Source of the DNA: Semisulcospira habei
Taxonomy: Eukaryota; Mollusca; Gastropoda; Semisulcospiridae
Assembly: GCA_036245525.1 (NCBI GenBank)
Contig: BTPG01000005.1
Location: 123,262,799 to 123,326,798, forward strand
Length of the DNA stretch: 64,000 nt
Direction of reading: 5' to 3'
The notes under the pieces are model-generated. The model worked only from the letters and a program-made list of their open reading frames with translations, was not told the origin of the DNA and did not search any database. Positions 58,798 through 64,000 of the stretch are shown here, piece by piece. The translations under genes and the position numbers were made by a program. Each line of letters starts with the position of its first letter. Positions within the stretch are counted from its first letter, which is position 1.

Positions 58798-60030
58798 TAT
58801 GCTGCACACAGGGCTGCGTGCTGGCACCGACCCTCTTCACCATCTTTTTTAGCATTATGTTGAGCAGGCCACAGTGGACCTCGATGATGACGATGCAGTG
58901 TACATCAGGTATTGTCTCGATGGCAGCCTGTTCAACCTCAGACGACTGCAGGCCCACACGAAAACCCTAGACCAACTGATTCGTGAGCTGCTTTTTGCTG
59001 ATGATGCTGCCCTCGTTGCACACACAGAGAGAGCCCTGCAGCGCATCACGTCTTGCTTCGCAGATGCTGCCCAGCTCTTTGGACTCGAGGTCAGTCTGAA
59101 AAAGACAGAGGTCCTCCATCAGCCGGCACCCAAGACAGTGTATCGCCCTCCTCACATCACCATTGGCGAGTCTGAACTAAAGTCAGTGCACCAGTTTACC
59201 TACCTTGGCTGCATTATCACGTCGGACGCCAAGCTGGACAAGGAGCTTGACAGCAGGCTGGCAAAAGCGAACAGCGCTTTTGGGCGACTTTTCAAGTGGG
59301 TGTGGCACAATCAACAGCTGAAAACAGGCACCAAGATCAGCGTGTACAGAGCTGTGGTCCTCACCACCCTGCTGTATGGTTCCGAGTCCTGGGCCCTCTA
59401 CCGCAGCCAACTACGACTCCTCGAACGCTTCCACCAGCGCTGCCTGCGTACCATCCTGGGCATTCACTGGAGTGACTATGTCACCAACGTCGAGGTCCTT
59501 GAACAGGCTGAAACTGTGAGCATCGAGGCTTTGCTGCTGCGGACACAGCTCCGCTGGGCGGGGCATGTCTCCAGGATGGAGGATCATCGCCTACCAAAGA
59601 TCACACTGTTCGGCGAGCTTGCTACTGGACACCGTGACAGAGGGGCACCAAAGAAGAGATACAAAGACTGTCTCAAGAAGTCACTTAGTGCCTGCCAAAT
59701 CGACCACCACCAGTGGTCTTCGCTTGCTGCGGACCGTGACACCTGGCGCTCCACCATTTACAAGGCAGCTGTCTCCTTTGAGGACTCTCACAGAGCTAGC
59801 CTTAAGGACAAGCGGCTCAGGAGAAAAAAACAGAGATGCCGCAGCTCAGAACCCTGGCCATACCTTCCCCTGCAGCCACTGCGGTCGAACCTGCCTGTCT
59901 CGGATTGGCCTCCGCAGCCACAAACAAGCCTGCAGACGTCGTGGTCAACTCCTATAAAATCTTCGTTCGCGAAGTCAAGCCAAGATAAGAGAGATAACAC
60001 AGCTATGCCCCTTTCACTTTTTTTTTAGAC
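58798..60030 (+). pseudogene. Non-LTR retrotransposon RT, 5'-truncated, two frameshifts
   Basis: Begins CTQGCVLAPTLFTIFF (RT motif B). A frameshift near 58870 leads to DDDDAVYIRYCLDGSLFN and ELLFADDAALVAHTE (motif C, FADD). LEVSLKKTEVLHQPAPK, FTYLGCIITSDAKLDKELDS, RAVVLTTLLYGSESWALY and RWAGHVSRMEDHRLPK follow. A second frameshift in the A run at about 59825 separates the C-terminal zinc knuckle FPCSHCGRTCLSRIGLRSH (59850..59935, another frame). This is the endonuclease-RT type LINE common in molluscs and other invertebrates; it differs from the LINE at 32635. Clade not assigned. Confidence 0.88.
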
Positions 60031-60490
60031 CCCCAACCCCACAATCACCTCGCTCCCCCTGGGTGGCCCTTCCGCCCTACCCCCCCCCCCCCCTCACCCT
60101 TACACACACACACCATGCGCGCACACTCGCATCTACAATCGGACAACGCACGTTCGTAATGCTCCCATGTAATCAATTCAAATATATACCATCCACGTCA
60201 ACAAAAGGTCCTCGGGCCGAAGTCAGCCTGGGGACATTTTGCAGGTCGGGATAATGGCGGATGATTGTATGTACAGGCGTACCCAGATGGAAAGGTGTAC
60301 TTTTTGTGATGTCGAACAATAACGTTGTGTGATGTACAGTACAGCGCAGAATACACTCGTAATCATATTGTACATTAGAACTGTCGCACAGGAACATGTA
60401 TACAAGGTCTGACAACAATAACAAAACTGATCAACAATGGCAAAGTAATCTTAAACATGACACGGGTCCCTCCGTCGGCACCCTCGCCTC
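60031..60490. other. No gene recognised
   Basis: Starts with C-rich sequence (C run 60080..60093) and a short CA repeat, possibly LINE 3' sequence. The rest is unassigned. Confidence 0.4.
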
Positions 60491-60711
60491 TTAACCCATT
60501 ACATCCTGAGGCTGATTTAAAAAAAAAAAAATTATTGTCCTATGAAGGCTGCATTGCACATTAGGAGAGTGACAGATCAACCATTAATTTAGTTCAAGGG
60601 TGGTGCCAGAATAGCTTGGCGCCTTAGGCGCCTAGCTATTCTGGCACCACCACTGAGCTATCACGGTCAAATTAATTTTAAACAATTGTGCATCATGATG
60701 AACAGAGTTAA
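60491..60711. repeat. H1b hairpin element, well preserved
   Basis: TTAACCCATTACATCCTGAG ... GATGAACAGAGTTAA; stem TTCAAGGGTGGTGCCAGAAT / ATTCTGGCACCACCACTGA meeting at TTGGCGCCTTAGGCGCC. Confidence 0.85.
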
Positions 60712-60713
60712 GT

Positions 60714-60785
60714 AATAATAATAATAAAGAACATCTATATCGCGCTGAATCCCCAGGAGCAGTAGGCTCTATGCGCGTTACAAAA
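60714..60785 (+). repeat. LINE/SINE-type tail with (AAT)n
   Basis: (AAT)n AAAGAACATCTATATCGCGC ... CTATGCGCGTTACAAAA, analogous to 7031..7105. Confidence 0.5.
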
Positions 60786-61051
60786 AAATATATGTATGCA
60801 GAATCTCGCTACCTTTAAAAAAATTAATCTACGCACACACATACAGCTGAAACACACAACAAAACCATTCCCAAGTTAAACGCATTTTGACGATGCTGAA
60901 GCGCCACCACGATGGTGTTACATGGTCAACAAAGGGAAGACCTAAGATCAAGGCCACCACGATGGTGACGAACCCCTTGCGTTAAGAGAAATAAACACTT
61001 AAAAAACGTTATCGGTGGCTTAGACTGGACACGAATCCACCACCAACTTGT

Positions 61052-61078
61052 CCCCCCCCCCCCCCCCCCCCCCCCCCA
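61052..61078 (+). repeat. Poly-C run (27 nt)
   Basis: Homopolymer in unassigned sequence. Confidence 0.9.
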
Positions 61079-61211
61079 CTCCACAAACCCTCTTGCCATC
61101 TCCTTCCACAGCCCACCCCAACCGGTTATAAATGTACGCGTCCGCGCTGTACACTGACGTAACAAACAATAACACACATTGTAAGAAACAGTAATACACA
61201 CACATTAACCC

Positions 61212-61435
61212 TTAACCCCTTCACTTTTGGAACACAGAAAGCAACACCCAAACGCTAGAGGCACAGATCAACTTGCGGGGGGGGGGGGGGGGGGGGGGGG
61301 GGGGCAACTCATGAAGAACTATGCCTCTTGCTTATCTTGGTCATATCTGCCTCAGCTCGGTCAAGCGAACTGCGTGGTATTGTGACGATTTCAGCGATTG
61401 ACGCCACGTCGGCTCTCCGCCTGTGAAGAGGTTAA
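61212..61435. repeat. H2 hairpin element with poly-G loop
   Basis: TTAACCCCTTCACTTTTGG ... CTGTGAAGAGGTTAA. AGAGGCACAGATCAACTTGC pairs with CAACTCATGAAGAACTATGCCTCT; the loop holds a 28-nt G run (61277..61304) where other copies have CCCC/GGGG. Confidence 0.75.
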
Positions 61436-61788
61436 TGGGCACACGCACAACGAACGCCAGAAGCACGTATTTGGCGTACATCAGACAGGTCACGTACGCT
61501 ACCATGTAAATAACGCTGTGTACGCAAAGACCATCGGGCCGAAGCACGACAGTACGCGGGCCCGCTGCGGCCGACTTCGGTCCGTTGGCTTTATCCATGC
61601 TGGGTCAGTATCCACCATCAACAAATTATAAAATGGATAAGTACACAACGACGACAAAAGGAGAAAAAAAAGAGGCCGTGACATTCACAAGCTAACACGT
61701 CACGCAAGGTATGCAACTACACGTACAACTTGTAATTAGTCGATCGGGGCGTGCCGCTTGTGGATATGCGGCATGCCCTGCACGCTAA

Positions 61789-62075
61789 AAAAATGAAAAG
61801 AAAAGGGGAGACTGCCAGGGGAGAGAAGTGTGCATGATCGACCAGTGATCATAGATCTACTGTGGCCAAAGCACACACACAAAAAAAGATATAGGAAAGT
61901 GAGGGGGCGCTAAAAAAGTGACTGAAAGCAATGCATATGGAAGCCCCCCCCCCCCCCCCCCGAAGGGGGGCGTGTCACATATCCCACTGTTCCAGCCACT
62001 CAGTGCATGGAAATTCAAGTTAAATATTTTAGGAAGGTTACAAAGTAAAGTAGATAATAGCACTCTCTTTCCTAT

Positions 62076-62120
<45 letters not shown>

Positions 62121-62770
62121 CTTTGGCCACAGTAGATCTATGATCACTGGTCGATCATGCACACTTCTCTCCCCTGACAGTGCTATTATCTACTTTACTT
62201 TGTAACCTTCCTAAAATATTAGCACTGGCATCTCCCCTTTTCTTTTCATTTACTACTACAATATCGACTGCAACCCCTCCCCCCCCCCCCCCCTTTTGGT
62301 AGGTTCTCTTTTAGGGTGCATGAAAATTTGGCTCTAGGTGGTGGCATGGAATGTATGCCCCTGCAGACACCACAGTAAAATGTGGTTGTTTTTGCAGGTA
62401 GGCAGAAATTCCTGCCTCCTTCTGTATCGCCGATAGTGTGCTGAAGAGGTCGCCAAGACCGAAACAGCTGTCCACACCAGCTAAGGGGACCTAGATTTAA
62501 ATTTCCGTGTACTGAGTGGCTGGAACAGTTGGATATGTGATACGTCGGTCGGTCGGGCGGGGTGGGGGGGGGGGGGGGAGGCCTCCATATGCATTGCTTT
62601 CAGTCACTTTTTTTTAGCGCCCCCTCTCTTTCCTATCTCTCTTTTTTTTTTTTTTTTTTTTTTTTTTTGTTTGTGCTTTGGCCACAGTAGATCTATGATC
62701 ACTGGTCGATCATGCACACTTCTCTCCCCTGACAGTGCTATTATCTACTTTACTTTGTAACCTTCCTAAA
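61789..62770. repeat. Complex foldback region of three reused segments
   Basis: Segment GAAGTGTGCATGATCGACCA with flanks (about 61820..61885) recurs inverted at 62104..62181 and 62668..62735. Segment AGGAAGGTTACAAAGTAAAG (62031..62062) recurs inverted at 62180..62216 and 62733..62770. Segment GTGACTGAAAGCAATGCATATGG (61918..62005 region) recurs inverted at about 62508..62620. Long T, C and G runs sit at the junctions. No ORF. Confidence 0.75.
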
Positions 62771-63076
62771 AAAAATGACCTTGCTTGCCCGAAAGCGGCG
62801 TGTCACGAATGAGCTCAGCAATGATATAGAAAATGTTTACATCATCACACGGACATGTCATCACAAAACAACAAATATTTTGCGTCAGAGAGGAACGCTG
62901 AAACAGAATATCACAAACTGAAACGCCGGTCCCGTGGAAAGCTCCGCTGATGCTTTCCATCACAGAATGACGTAACGCTGTTGAAAACTTTTTTTTTTTC
63001 AACCATGATTACAGCATCACGATGATAATCAAAACTAAACAAGTGACACACTTACTCTGTTTAGGGTCATACAGCT

Positions 63077-63144
63077 AGAACCCTTTGCGTGTTGGCAGCG
63101 GTTTTTGCCGCGATGCAAACCGCTGCCAACACGCAAAGGGTGAA
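63077..63144. repeat. H3 hairpin, short
   Basis: GAACCCTTTGCGTGTTGGCA ... TGCCAACACGCAAAGGGTGAA, perfectly paired around TTTTTGCCGCGATGCAAA. Confidence 0.8.
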
Positions 63145-63683
63145 ATGAACGGTAGGCAATTGTCACAATAAACGTGACTGATAATTTGTCAGTGGATAAA
63201 ATACAGTACATTATATATTTCACACAGACATAGGAAATGTTCAGTCCAGCAATGACACATTTTCAAATGACATTATTTCGTATACAGTATGATATACCTG
63301 TTAAAACATGCCATTTGAAATACAAGCAGTATGTGACATCAATTTGGTATTTAGTGCGTATCACAAAAGGAAACAAAACACAGAAATCACTATACCGGGG
63401 AAAATGATTTGCAGACGGTAAAATAATACATACCTGTATTATTACTTTGGTGATTTTGCCATTTAACGTAGGGCATACGATTGAATGAAAATGACCCCGT
63501 AAATTGTAAAACTAACAAAATGAAGTGTGGAAAAACTTCCACTACGATTCAATCAGATAAATAAGTAGTTTGAGTTTCGGTAGGACACTACATACAGTAT
63601 AATCTTCAGGGAATAAAGCAAACATTAGCATCTTGAGAAAACACATGCACGCACGCACGCACACATACAAACACACATGCACG

Positions 63684-63726
<43 letters not shown>

Positions 63727-64000
63727 ACAGAGAAAGACGCTCCAGACGTCGTGTTTTGTGTGATTTCCCACAAAATAGTGCCCTACCGACAAAATCTGAA
63801 TCTTTTTTTTTTGTAAACATAACCAAATTGTATGAGGCAATATCCCATTTTATCCCCCAGCCCCCTCCCCTCCCCTCTTCCCCCCCCCCCTCCCTCCCAT
63901 CCCCCTATTCACACAATGAGGCTAGCGTGTACGGAGTCATAAACGTCGGGCGCATATTGGGATATTGCCTTGCAAGATTCATATGGCCTGAACCCACGAC
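63145..64000. other. AT-rich sequence and simple repeats, no gene recognised
   Basis: Contains the CA/CG repeat at 63646..63729 and a C-rich stretch at 63855..63905. Nothing else assigned. Confidence 0.5.
63646..63729 (+). repeat. (CA)n/(CG)n microsatellite
   Basis: ACGC and CGCG repeats followed by about 40 nt of AC repeat. Confidence 0.9.

Overview
The window is animal genomic DNA. It has small phase-consistent GT-AG exons, introns of up to 12.7 kb, and a dense load of DIRS retrotransposons, LINE fragments and MITE-like hairpins. The repeat content, with two transposons encoding a RAG1-N-terminal-like zinc motif of the kind described in the sea slug Aplysia (N-RAG-TP), suggests a mollusc and perhaps a gastropod. 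The species cannot be named from the sequence.

One host gene is certain: the 3' half of ABCD3/PMP70, a peroxisomal half-ABC transporter, on the + strand. Fourteen exons (4927..53124) join in phase to 363 codons including the stop. They cover the last transmembrane part, the linker and the whole nucleotide-binding domain. Upstream exons lie outside the window. The 3' UTR starts at 53125 and may end near the AATAAA at 55677. From there to 64000 I find no host gene, only a LINE reverse-transcriptase fragment and repeats.

Four ABCD3 introns are inflated by five DIRS-type (tyrosine-recombinase) retrotransposons, all sense to the gene: A (7616..18675), B (20106..31533, split by C at 22055..28012), D (35855..41658) and E (45522..50200). 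Each has inverted terminal repeats and an internal complementary region equal to the reverse complement of the two joined ends, the DIRS1 hallmark. Gag, RT/RNase H, a methyltransferase-like segment and tyrosine recombinase can be read but are broken by stops and frameshifts. All five share a predicted intron directly before the Gag zinc motif.

Element A is the deepest nest. It sits between short outer inverted repeats. Its Gag intron holds two transposons with about 0.55-kb TIRs, CAC/CAT termini and exact 4-bp target duplications, and both carry a RAG1-N-like zinc motif on the minus strand.

Between and beyond these elements lie more than 40 short foldback elements of about seven unrelated sequence families. 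Most share the frame TTAACCC...GGGTTAA. They often sit end to end sharing one TTAA, and several press directly against ABCD3 splice sites. This is the least explained and most interesting pattern in the window.
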